Positions 1 through 6,699 of a stretch of 9,439 nt of DNA are shown piece after piece. The notes below the pieces were generated by a model. The model made no database searches, was not told where the DNA came from, and saw only the letters and a program-made list of their open reading frames with translations. The DNA lies in assembly GCA_017553025.1 (NCBI GenBank), contig JAFZNF010000112.1, positions 1 through 9,439 on the forward strand. Direction: 5' to 3'. Source of the stretch: Clostridia bacterium (GTDB lineage Bacteria > Bacillota_A > Clostridia > UBA1381). The stretch's first letter is position 1; each line of letters begins with the position of its first letter. A program made the position numbers and the translations under genes.

Positions 1-496
1 ATTTTTGCTTATATTTTATAAGTCCTTCAAAATCACCGTGTTCATCGGAACAATCACTCTCTAAAACAATTATTCCGCTATCTAACAGAATATTTTTGCT
101 GACTATCTTCTGCATAACAGGCAGGATAATGCCTTTATTATAAGGCGGGTCCAAAAAAATAAGAGAAAATTTGCTTTTTTCATTATCCAAAAAGTCTTCT
201 GCAGTGCAGTTTTTTATTTCTAAATTTTCAAAACCCAAGGACTCATTATTCTTTTTTATAACTGCAACAGATTTCGGGTCTTTGTCAATCAACACGCCAA
301 AATCCGCACCGCGCGAAAGCGCCTCAAAACAGAGCGCACCGCTTCCTGAAAACAAATCCAGAACCCTGCTTTTGGGAACAAAATCCTGAATAAGGTTAAA
401 CATTGACTCCTTAACCCTGTCAGTTGTGGGACGGATATCCATTCCCTCAAAATCATAAAGCCTGTGTCCGCGTCTTGTACCTGCAATAATTCTCAT
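1..496 (-). CDS. rsmD: 16S rRNA (guanine(966)-N2)-methyltransferase RsmD, 5' part (3' end off the left edge)
   Basis: RsmD transfers a methyl group from S-adenosylmethionine to N2 of G966 (E. coli numbering) in helix 31 of 16S rRNA, acting on the assembling 30S subunit. About 165 codons are present and open to the window edge; the family is usually 180-200 residues, so only a short C-terminal part is missing. Visible motifs are MRIIAGTRRG at the N-terminus, RPTTDRVKESMFN at residues 22-34, the SAM-binding loop VLDLFSGSGALCFEALSRGA at 45-64, and the catalytic DPPY at 116-119. The ATG at 494-496 is preceded by a perfect AGGAGG (501-506) only 4 nt away. The gene follows recG in the same direction but has its own promoter (525-553). 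In many Clostridia coaD follows rsmD, which would lie off the left edge. Identification is secure from the motifs. Confidence 0.95.
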   Translation of the reverse strand, partial: MRIIAGTRRGHRLYDFEGMDIRPTTDRVKESMFNLIQDFVPKSRVLDLFSGSGALCFEALSRGADFGVLIDKDPKSVAVIKKNNESLGFENLEIKNCTAEDFLDNEKSKFSLIFLDPPYNKGIILPVMQKIVSKNILLDSGIIVLESDCSDEHGDFEGLIKYKQK

Positions 497-524
497 AGTG
501 CCTCCTGCGGGTATCTACCTAAAC

Positions 525-553
525 ATTGTACCCTAAATTTGCAAAATCGTCAA
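525..553 (-). promoter_or_regulatory. Sigma-A-type promoter of rsmD
   Basis: On the minus strand, TTGACG (553-548) and TACAAT (530-525) are separated by exactly 17 bp. Each hexamer matches the consensus at 5 of 6 positions. Transcription would start near 518, giving a leader of about 22 nt that contains the AGGAGG ribosome site. Several evenly spaced A/T tracts lie directly upstream of the -35 box. Confidence 0.7.
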
Positions 554-555
554 TC

Positions 556-591
556 TTTTTTTGAAATTTTTAGAGTTTTTTTAGCGATTTT
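556..591. other. Phased A/T tracts upstream of the rsmD promoter
   Basis: Runs of T on the plus strand occupy 556-562, 567-571, 576-582 and 588-591. Their centres are near 559, 569, 579 and 589.5, which is almost exactly one DNA helical turn apart. Read in the direction of rsmD they are A-tracts ending three bases upstream of the -35 hexamer. Such phasing is known to bend DNA, and A-tracts at this place act as UP elements for the RNA polymerase alpha subunit. That role here is inferred. Confidence 0.45.
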
Positions 592-610
592 GTAAAAAAA
601 ACATCATTTT

Positions 611-2635
611 TTAATTTAAAATAACACTTTCAGGAATTATACGCGAGGCTTTTTGGAAGAGTATTTCCGCCTCGCTTGAGGTCATTTTTACGGTTTGTTC
701 CAAAACATCACAAACCGCGCTGTCAGCTAATTTTAAAATTTCAGAGTCCTTAAAAAGATTTGCAATTCTCATCTCAGGAAGACCGTGCTGTCGCGTTCCG
801 AAAAAGTCGCCCGGACCTCTTTGTTTTAAGTCCTGCTCCGCAATATAAAATCCGTCATTTGAGTCGCACATAGTTTTCATACGCTGTTTTGTAAGTTCAT
901 TGTCCGCGTCCGCAATCATTATGCAATACGCCTGTTCATTTCCTCTTCCCACTCTTCCGCGGAGCTGATGAAGTGTCGCAAGTCCGAACCTTTCCGCATT
1001 TTCAATAACCATAATGTTGCTGTTCGGGACATTCACGCCCACTTCAATTACTGTCGTCGAAACCAGCACATCAATTTTACCGTCTAAAAATTCCTGCATT
1101 ACTGCGTCCTTTTCAGATGATTTCATTCTGCCGTGTATCAGCCCGATTTTTAAATCAGGAAATGCCTTTGTAAGACCCAGAAAAATATTTTGTGCATTTT
1201 TTAAGTCCTGCGTTTCACTCTCCTCAATCAAAGGACAGACAACGTATGCCTGCATACCGCTTTTTACATTCTTTTGCACAAAGGCATAAACTCTTTTTCT
1301 CATATTACCGCCCACAGCATAGGTTAAAACAGGCTTTCTGCCAGGAGGAAGCTCATCTAAAACGGATATATCCAAATCTCCGCAGAGTATCAGCGAAAGC
1401 GTGCGCGGAATAGGTGTTGCAGTCATTATAAGGCTGTTCGGATTTTCGCCCTTTTCGGTAAGCCTTGCCCTCTGCGAAACACCGAAACGGTGCTGTTCAT
1501 CTGTTACGCACAGACCAAGATTTTTATACGCAACCTTGTCCGAAATAACAGCATTTGTCCCGATTATAATGTCATATTCTCCGTTTTTTATCTTTTCATA
1601 TACCGCCGATTTATTTTTCGTGCTTTTTGTAAGAAGAACGATTTTTATATCTAACCCCGAAAAAAACTCTGAAAACGTTTCATAATGCTGAAATGCTAAA
1701 ATTTCGGTAGGTGCCATAATCACAGACTGACAGCCGTTTTTGTATGTAACATACATAGCTGCCGCGGAAACCACCGTTTTCCCCGAGCCGACATCGCCTT
1801 CTAAAAGTCTGTTCATCGGGGTATCTTTTTTAAAATCCGCCAAAATCTCGTAAAGAACCCTCTTTTGCGCATTTGTAAGGGCATAAGGAAGAGAATTCAC
1901 AAATTCATCTGCACATTCTGTGTCGGAAAACGGTGTCCTTTTTTCCTGCTCATTTTTTCTCCGCTTTTCTAAAAGTGCAAGACGCAGGAAAAAAAGCTCC
2001 TCAAAAACAAACCTTTTCCGCGCCGACTGATAGTCATAAAAGCTCTCGGGAAAATGTATGTTTTTCATAGCATAGTTTATCTCGCATATAGCGTATTTTT
2101 CGCGTATCCCGCTCGGAATATATTCTTGTAGCATACCTGCGCTTTTTAGCGCCTCTTCCATAGCGGAAGCTATAGTTTTCTGCGTCATATTTGACCAAAG
2201 CGGATAAATAGGCACAATTTTTCCGATAAAATGTTGTTTCTCCCGTCTTTCATACACGGGATTTTCAAGTTCTTTATTCCTGCCCTTTACCGAGATTTTG
2301 CCGTAAAACAGCACTTTATCCCCTGTTTGAAACAGTCCTTTTACAAATCGGTTATTGTACCATACTGCCTTTATTTGCCCAGAGTCATCAAAAACCGTCA
2401 TTTGATATATGTTAAAATTCTTCCTTATACGCGTTTCCCTGACAGGCGAATAGACAGTAGCCGATATGCACGCATATTCCCCGTCTTTTACGTCCCTTAT
2501 GTCACAGAACTTTGTTCTGTCCTCATATGCTCTCGGAAAATAGTACAAAAGCTCTTCTACCGTCTTAATTCCCTTTTTTTCAAAAATCTTCGCCCTGCGG
2601 TCGCCTATTCCGTATAAAGTACTTATTTTTTCCAT
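611..2635 (-). CDS. recG: ATP-dependent DNA helicase RecG
   Basis: RecG is a cytoplasmic double-stranded DNA translocase that remodels stalled replication forks, Holliday junctions and R-loops. The 674-residue length matches the family. An N-terminal wedge/OB-fold region covers about residues 1-200. The helicase core follows: Walker A GDVGSGKT at 280-287, motif II DEQH at 379-382, TATPIPRTLSL at 405-415, and motif VI QLRGRVGRG at 557-565. The C-terminal GPGDFFGTRQHG (607-618) belongs to the TRG motif that couples ATP hydrolysis to translocation. The start is fixed: an in-frame stop, that of fakA, lies only one codon upstream of the ATG. No good Shine-Dalgarno is visible, so translation probably depends on ribosomes finishing fakA. 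No GC-rich terminator follows, so some transcripts may read into rsmD. Confidence 0.98.
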   Translation of the reverse strand: MEKISTLYGIGDRRAKIFEKKGIKTVEELLYYFPRAYEDRTKFCDIRDVKDGEYACISATVYSPVRETRIRKNFNIYQMTVFDDSGQIKAVWYNNRFVKGLFQTGDKVLFYGKISVKGRNKELENPVYERREKQHFIGKIVPIYPLWSNMTQKTIASAMEEALKSAGMLQEYIPSGIREKYAICEINYAMKNIHFPESFYDYQSARKRFVFEELFFLRLALLEKRRKNEQEKRTPFSDTECADEFVNSLPYALTNAQKRVLYEILADFKKDTPMNRLLEGDVGSGKTVVSAAAMYVTYKNGCQSVIMAPTEILAFQHYETFSEFFSGLDIKIVLLTKSTKNKSAVYEKIKNGEYDIIIGTNAVISDKVAYKNLGLCVTDEQHRFGVSQRARLTEKGENPNSLIMTATPIPRTLSLILCGDLDISVLDELPPGRKPVLTYAVGGNMRKRVYAFVQKNVKSGMQAYVVCPLIEESETQDLKNAQNIFLGLTKAFPDLKIGLIHGRMKSSEKDAVMQEFLDGKIDVLVSTTVIEVGVNVPNSNIMVIENAERFGLATLHQLRGRVGRGNEQAYCIMIADADNELTKQRMKTMCDSNDGFYIAEQDLKQRGPGDFFGTRQHGLPEMRIANLFKDSEILKLADSAVCDVLEQTVKMTSSEAEILFQKASRIIPESVILN

Positions 2636-2638
2636 ACA

Positions 2639-4246
2639 TTATTCAACGGAAATTACATAGTAGTAAAGCGGCTGTCCGCCGTACTTTACAAAAACCTCCG
2701 CGTCCTCAAATATATTTTCTATTCTCTCTGCCGCACTCTTTGCCCTGTCTTCTTCGATATCCTCGCCATAGTATATGGTTATGAACTCGCTGTCTTCTGT
2801 TACAATCCCCTTTAGCAGGTCAAAAAGCACATCATCCGGATTTTTGCCCACCTCTTGTATTTTTCCGCCTACAAGTCCTAAAATATCACCCTTTTTGATG
2901 GTCTTATCCTCCGACTCGGTATCGCGTACAGCATAGGTAATCTGCGCAGATGTCACATTTTGTACCGCCTTGTTCATTACCTTTTTATTTTCTTCGGCGC
3001 TCTTTTCTCCGGAAAACTTCATCATAGCGCAAACGCCCTCGGGAATTGATTTTGTAGGAATAACTACGATATGCTTTTTCGATATTTCCATCGCCTGATT
3101 TGCCGCAAGAATAATATTTTTATTGTTCGGAAAGACAAATATTGTCTTTGCGTTTATATTGTTCGCCGCTTTTAAAATATCGTCTGTGCTTGGGTTCATC
3201 GTCTGACCGCCCTCAATTACCGCGTCTGCTCCCAAATCCTTAAAGATTTTGGACATTCCGCTCCCTGCGCATACTGTGACAAACCCGTATTCCTTTTCCT
3301 CTTCCTTCGGTTTTTCATTCTCAATAAGAGATTGATGCTGATGTTTCATATTATCGATTTTTATGTTTATCATAGTACCCAGTTTTACCGCATTTTCAAG
3401 TACAAACCCGGGATTATTTGTATGAATATGAACCTTAACAATATCGTCATCATCAATTACAAGCATAGAATCGCCTGTCTTTTCGATTGCACGCTTAAAG
3501 CTCAAGACGTCAACACTGCTTTGCCGTTTTTCAACGATAAATTCGGTGCAATATATATACTTGATGTTCTGACTGCTGACCTTTTTCTGTGCAGAGTCGG
3601 ATTTTTGCGCTTCTTGCGGTTCGTCCTTTTTATCACATTCCACAATCTTATTGTTTTTTAAGTAGTATAAAACACCCTCCAAAACGAATACCCAGCCCTG
3701 ACCGCCTGCGTCTACAACGCCTGCCTTTTTGAGAGCGGGAAGCATATCGGGAGTTTTGCTTAGGGTTTTATTTCCCTCCTCTGCCGCTGCAGTAAATACC
3801 GCCAAAACGTCATTTTCAGCTTCCGTTGCCGCCTTTGCCGCCGCTTTTGCAACAGTAAGAATTGTACCCTCTGTGGGATTCATTACCGCATTATATGCAA
3901 CCTCAGAGCCTTGCATAAGCGCCTCTGAAAGCTCGTGCGCACTACACTCGCTCTTGCCTTTTAAGGATTTTGCAATTCCCCTGAAAAACTGCGACAAAAT
4001 AACGCCTGAGTTACCCCTCGCGCCCCTAAGTGTAGCAAAAGACATAACGTCTGCTATCTTTGTGACCGAGTCTGACTGTACCTCAAGAAGCGATTTTGCC
4101 ATATTCTGCGCCGTCATTGACATATTCGTTCCCGTATCGCCGTCAGGAACGGGAAAAACATTAAGTTCATCTACGGTGCGGCGATTGTTGTATAAATTAT
4201 TTGCACCTGACAAAAACATCTGTGCAAGCAATTTTCCGTCTATCAT
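2639..4246 (-). CDS. fakA: Fatty acid kinase catalytic subunit FakA (DAK2/YloV family)
   Basis: FakA phosphorylates fatty acids bound to a FakB (DegV-family) carrier protein, making acyl-phosphate for phospholipid synthesis in Gram-positive bacteria. The 535 residues are near the usual 550. The N-terminal DhaL-like kinase domain (about 1-200) carries LNVFPVPDGDTGTNM (28-42) with the Mg/ATP-binding Asp35 and Asp37, RGARGNSGVI at 74-83, and AGVVDAGGQGW at 175-185. The middle domain has Cys233 in YCTEF and His273/His275 in HIHTNNPG, matching the zinc ligands known from Staphylococcus aureus FakA. An acidic, lysine-rich linker (about 308-320) leads to a C-terminal DegV-like domain (320-535). The ribosome site AAGGAG overlaps the last codons of the upstream gene. 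No fakB gene lies in this window, so the partner must be encoded elsewhere. Confidence 0.95.
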   Translation of the reverse strand: MIDGKLLAQMFLSGANNLYNNRRTVDELNVFPVPDGDTGTNMSMTAQNMAKSLLEVQSDSVTKIADVMSFATLRGARGNSGVILSQFFRGIAKSLKGKSECSAHELSEALMQGSEVAYNAVMNPTEGTILTVAKAAAKAATEAENDVLAVFTAAAEEGNKTLSKTPDMLPALKKAGVVDAGGQGWVFVLEGVLYYLKNNKIVECDKKDEPQEAQKSDSAQKKVSSQNIKYIYCTEFIVEKRQSSVDVLSFKRAIEKTGDSMLVIDDDDIVKVHIHTNNPGFVLENAVKLGTMINIKIDNMKHQHQSLIENEKPKEEEKEYGFVTVCAGSGMSKIFKDLGADAVIEGGQTMNPSTDDILKAANNINAKTIFVFPNNKNIILAANQAMEISKKHIVVIPTKSIPEGVCAMMKFSGEKSAEENKKVMNKAVQNVTSAQITYAVRDTESEDKTIKKGDILGLVGGKIQEVGKNPDDVLFDLLKGIVTEDSEFITIYYGEDIEEDRAKSAAERIENIFEDAEVFVKYGGQPLYYYVISVE

Positions 4247-4251
4247 ATTCG

Positions 4252-4608
4252 TTACTCCTTAACTCTCACAGATTCAACCAAAACATTTACTTCTGTCACT
4301 TTAAGCCCCGTATTATGCTCAAGCTGATACTGAACATTATGCACAATACTGTCACAGATTGCATTTATATTAACTCCATATTCGACAATAATATGGAGGT
4401 CTATTACTATTCCTTTTTCCTCTACCCTTACCTCTATTCCTCTTGAAATGTTATCCTTTTTTAAAAGCCTTATAACGCCGTCTTTTTTATTTTTGGCAGC
4501 CATACCGACAACACCGTAGCATTTTGTTGCAACAGCGCCTGCAATAGATGCAATTACATTATTATCAATCGACACACCGCCTAAATTACTGTTAATCAGA
4601 ATTGACAT
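4252..4608 (-). CDS. yloU: Asp23/Gls24 family envelope stress response protein (YloU-like)
   Basis: This small protein of 118 residues belongs to the Asp23/Gls24 (DUF322) family. Members such as S. aureus Asp23 associate with the membrane through partner proteins and are linked to cell-envelope stress; no enzymatic activity is known. Recognisable features are the N-terminal GGVSIDNNVIASIAGAVATK segment (10-29), the CYGVVGMAA turn (30-38), a beta-rich centre ending VIDLHIIVEYG (68-78), and the C-terminal VTEVNVLVESVRV. There is no signal peptide or membrane segment. It is the first gene of the operon with fakA and recG, five bases ahead of fakA, the same order as yloU-yloV in Bacillus subtilis. 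A GGGTGG ribosome site lies about 6 nt before the ATG. The rpmB gene often found upstream and divergent is replaced here by a recombinase gene. Confidence 0.92.
   Translation of the reverse strand: MSILINSNLGGVSIDNNVIASIAGAVATKCYGVVGMAAKNKKDGVIRLLKKDNISRGIEVRVEEKGIVIDLHIIVEYGVNINAICDSIVHNVQYQLEHNTGLKVTEVNVLVESVRVKE
4255..4260 (-). promoter_or_regulatory. Ribosome binding site of fakA inside the end of yloU
   Basis: AAGGAG on the minus strand forms the last two codons of yloU (Lys-Glu), directly before its TAA stop and 8 nt before the fakA ATG. The overlap implies that the two genes are translated from one message and are probably coupled. Confidence 0.8.
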
Positions 4609-4648
4609 ATTACCACCCTTTCTGTTATGAACACAATTTCACAAGTAT

Positions 4649-4677
4649 ATTTTACTATATTATTTCCGTTTAGTCTA
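4649..4677 (-). promoter_or_regulatory. Candidate promoter of the yloU-fakA-recG operon
   Basis: On the minus strand, TAGACT (4677-4672) and TAAAAT (4654-4649) are 17 bp apart, with 4/6 and 5/6 matches to the sigma-A consensus. A competing reading is TTGTAA (4703-4698) with TATAGA (4679-4674) at 18 bp. The region is so AT-rich that neither can be chosen by eye. A promoter is expected here because the gene on the right is divergent. Confidence 0.4.
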
Positions 4678-4717
4678 TAGATAATATAAAAATAATGTTA
4701 CAATTCGGTAATTTTTA

Positions 4718-4746
4718 TTGAAAAATACCAAAAAAATATATATAAT
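4718..4746 (+). promoter_or_regulatory. Sigma-A-type promoter of the tyrosine recombinase gene
   Basis: TTGAAA (4718-4723) and a perfect TATAAT (4741-4746) are separated by exactly 17 bp. The predicted start near 4753 gives a leader of about 26 nt carrying the ribosome site AGAGGTGG (4765-4772), 6 nt before the ATG at 4779. This is close to a consensus vegetative promoter, so the gene is probably expressed constitutively. Confidence 0.8.
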
Positions 4747-4778
4747 TATTCCATAATACAAAAAAGAGGTGGCATTTT

Positions 4779-5834
4779 ATGGCAAAACGCCATTATCTCA
4801 GCAATTATTTAAACGAGCTCCCCGATTTTGTCTTTACCTACATAGAAGAGTATTATACGGGCGAAAGCATAAATACCCAGCTCGGATACAGCATTGACGT
4901 GCGGATTTTTCTCAACTACCTAAGACAGTTTAAATTCAAAAACATCAAAAAAAATGAGGATTTTACAGTAGACGATATGGAAAAGGTCACGCCAAGTGAC
5001 TTAATACGCTTTAAAGCGTACCTCCGCGAGTACGAAATTGAGTACCTTTCTCCCGCAGGTCGGCCTGTAAAGCGTACCTGCAGAAACTCCGCATACGGTA
5101 TAAACCGCAAGCTTTCTGCTGTACGCGGACTCTTTATTTACCTTTACAAAACAGAGCAGATTTCGCAAAATGTCACCGACAAGGTAGACTTTGCAAAACT
5201 TCACCAAAAAATAAAAAAGCCTTTAACAAGCCTTGAAACTATGCAGCTTATTGATGTTATTTATAACGGCGACAGGTACTTTGAAGGACGTACTCTCACG
5301 GAATATAAAAACAAAAAAGAGCGCGATATTGCTATTTTTACAACCTATCTGGGCACCGGAATACGTGTGAGCGAGCTTGTAAACCTTGAGGTCACTGATG
5401 TTGATTTTGACACACAGTCCTTTATTGTAACAAGAAAGGGCGGCGACCAGCAGGAGATTTTTATGCCCGTTCAGGTCAGCAATGCAATATATGCATACCT
5501 TTTCAAAGATAAAGAAAATGTCCGCGACTCAGGACCTCTCTTTTTGGGCAGGACAGGAAAAGCCTTGACCACCGCAGCAGTCGAAAAAATGCTCAAAAAC
5601 TACTGCCGTGCCGTCGGCATAACCCACCCCGACAAAACGCGTCCTCACGCCCTTCGGCGCACCTTTGCCTGCCGTCTTTTGGAGGACGGCGTGGACATAA
5701 AAATGGTTGCCGAGCTTATGGGACACAAAAATATTGAGGTCACACACAAATATTACGCTCAGTACAGCAGTCAGAAACGGCGTGAAGTTATGCAAAATCT
5801 TGACGTTTTGAAACTGCCTGAAAATGATGACTGA
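4779..5834 (+). CDS. Tyrosine recombinase, XerC/XerD-like (phage integrase family)
   Basis: Tyrosine recombinases cut and rejoin DNA through a covalent 3'-phosphotyrosine. An N-terminal core-binding, SAM-like domain spans about residues 10-130 and the catalytic domain about 145-335. The full active site is present: Arg196 in GTGIRVSEL, Lys220 in TRKGGD, His290 and Arg293 in PHALRRTF, His316 in MGHKN, and the nucleophile Tyr325 in THKYY, nine residues after His316 as in XerD. At 351 residues it is about 50 longer than typical XerC/XerD; the extra length seems to lie around 85-105 and 160-180 and in the C-terminal tail. It stands alone, with no excisionase, phage genes or tRNA beside it, between housekeeping operons, which favours a resident Xer-like role over a recent integrase. 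I see no dif-like site nearby. Whether it is the organism's chromosome-dimer resolvase cannot be told from this window. Confidence 0.9.
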   Translation: MAKRHYLSNYLNELPDFVFTYIEEYYTGESINTQLGYSIDVRIFLNYLRQFKFKNIKKNEDFTVDDMEKVTPSDLIRFKAYLREYEIEYLSPAGRPVKRTCRNSAYGINRKLSAVRGLFIYLYKTEQISQNVTDKVDFAKLHQKIKKPLTSLETMQLIDVIYNGDRYFEGRTLTEYKNKKERDIAIFTTYLGTGIRVSELVNLEVTDVDFDTQSFIVTRKGGDQQEIFMPVQVSNAIYAYLFKDKENVRDSGPLFLGRTGKALTTAAVEKMLKNYCRAVGITHPDKTRPHALRRTFACRLLEDGVDIKMVAELMGHKNIEVTHKYYAQYSSQKRREVMQNLDVLKLPENDD

Positions 5835-5835
5835 A

Positions 5836-5870
5836 AAAAGAGAAATTGCCTTTTCGGCAATTTCTCTTTT
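5836..5870. terminator. Bidirectional rho-independent terminator between the recombinase and mrp genes
   Basis: A perfect 15-bp inverted repeat (5836-5850 with 5856-5870) encloses a 5-nt loop. The stem base is A-rich on one side and T-rich on the other, so both strands give a hairpin ending in a U run. It fills the 40-bp gap between two converging stop codons and can serve both genes. The arms contain AGAAATTGCC and its complement. Confidence 0.9.
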
Positions 5871-5874
5871 GATT

Positions 5875-6699
5875 TTATAATTTTTCAATTCTATCCGCCA
5901 AATTATCAAGCCAGTCGCCCTCAAAAAGTTCAATCATTCCCTTATCGCAGGCAGATGCAAGTTTTTGATCAAGCGGTATTTTGGAAATAGTGTCAATACC
6001 CTCTTCTTTTGCAAACTCTTCCACATTGCTTTCGCCGAAAATGTTATGCTTTTTATGACAGTCGGGACATTCAAAGTATGACATATTTTGGACTACGCCC
6101 AAAACAGGTATTTTCATCATTTCCGCCATATTTACAGCTTTTTTCACTACCATTCCCACAAGCTCCTGCGGAGATGTTACAACAACAATTCCATCTACAG
6201 GCAATGACTGAAATACCGTAAGCGGAACATCGCCCGTTCCAGGTGGCATATCTACAAACATAAAGTCAACATCTTTCCAGATTACATCTGTCCAGAACTG
6301 TTTAACCACACCTGCTATTACGGGACCCCGCCATATCACAGGGTCTGTGTCCTTTTCAAGAAGCATATTCGTCGATATGATTTGCGTTCCCATCTTCGAT
6401 TTTGCAGGGAAAAGCGCATCATCTGTGCCCTCTGCCTTTCCCGTAATCCCAAAAGTTTTGGGAATAGACGGACCTGTTATATCAGCATCGAGTATTGCTG
6501 TATTATAGCCGCGCCTTTGCATTAAAACCGCCAAAAGCGAAGTTACGATTGATTTTCCCACACCGCCTTTACCGCTGACTATACCTATAACCTTTTTGAT
6601 GTCTGAAAGCTCGTGCGGTTTTTCCAAAAAGCTTTGAGGCTCTTTACTTCCGCAATTTTGCGAACAGCTTTCACAATTATGACTGCATTCTTCTGCCAT
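5875..6699 (-). CDS. Mrp/NBP35-family P-loop ATPase, iron-sulfur cluster carrier
   Basis: Mrp/ApbC/NBP35 proteins are cytoplasmic, usually dimeric ATPases that hold and deliver 4Fe-4S clusters to target enzymes. The 274 residues contain the deviant Walker A GKGGVGKS (43-50), DADITGPSIP (71-80), FVDMPPGTGD (148-157), and the paired cysteines Cys211-Pro-Asp-Cys214 that bind the bridging cluster. The first 17 residues hold four cysteines (5, 9, 12, 16; spacing CX3CX2CX3C), a short metal-binding-like tail seen in many clostridial members and differing from the longer NBP35 motif. The DUF59 domain that starts many Mrp proteins is absent. It is the last gene of the nfeD-SPFH operon, and its ATG shares one base with the preceding stop (TAATG). 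Its ribosome site AAGGGGAG lies inside the upstream coding end, so translation is likely coupled. Confidence 0.93.
   Translation of the reverse strand: MAEECSHNCESCSQNCGSKEPQSFLEKPHELSDIKKVIGIVSGKGGVGKSIVTSLLAVLMQRRGYNTAILDADITGPSIPKTFGITGKAEGTDDALFPAKSKMGTQIISTNMLLEKDTDPVIWRGPVIAGVVKQFWTDVIWKDVDFMFVDMPPGTGDVPLTVFQSLPVDGIVVVTSPQELVGMVVKKAVNMAEMMKIPVLGVVQNMSYFECPDCHKKHNIFGESNVEEFAKEEGIDTISKIPLDQKLASACDKGMIELFEGDWLDNLADRIEKL

Noticed and set aside
542..592. Inverted repeat CAAAATCG (542-549) and CGATTTTG (585-592) flanking the rsmD upstream region.
   Set aside because: Only 8 bp with a 35-bp spacer in AT-rich DNA; it overlaps the spacer and -35 box, but there is no further evidence of an operator.
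594..612. Possible terminator after recG: eight U residues in the recG transcript (601-594).
   Set aside because: The only preceding dyad is a weak all-AT hairpin with a tiny loop, with no GC-rich stem, so it does not meet the usual form.
3729..4262. A 177-codon open frame on the plus strand opposite fakA.
   Set aside because: It mirrors the conserved DhaL domain of FakA and shows only Ala/Ser-rich low-complexity residues; no promoter or ribosome site precedes it.
4609..4778. Search for a dif-like recombination site, attachment site or small RNA in the gap beside the recombinase gene.
   Set aside because: Only AT-rich promoter sequence is seen; no imperfect dyad of about 28 bp with XerC/XerD-like arms could be recognised.
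5013..5079. An 11-bp exact direct repeat, AAAGCGTACCT, at 5013-5023 and 5069-5079 inside the recombinase gene.
   Set aside because: The copies are 56 bp apart and in different reading frames, encode unrelated residues, and no third copy or flanking symmetry exists; chance is the simplest explanation.
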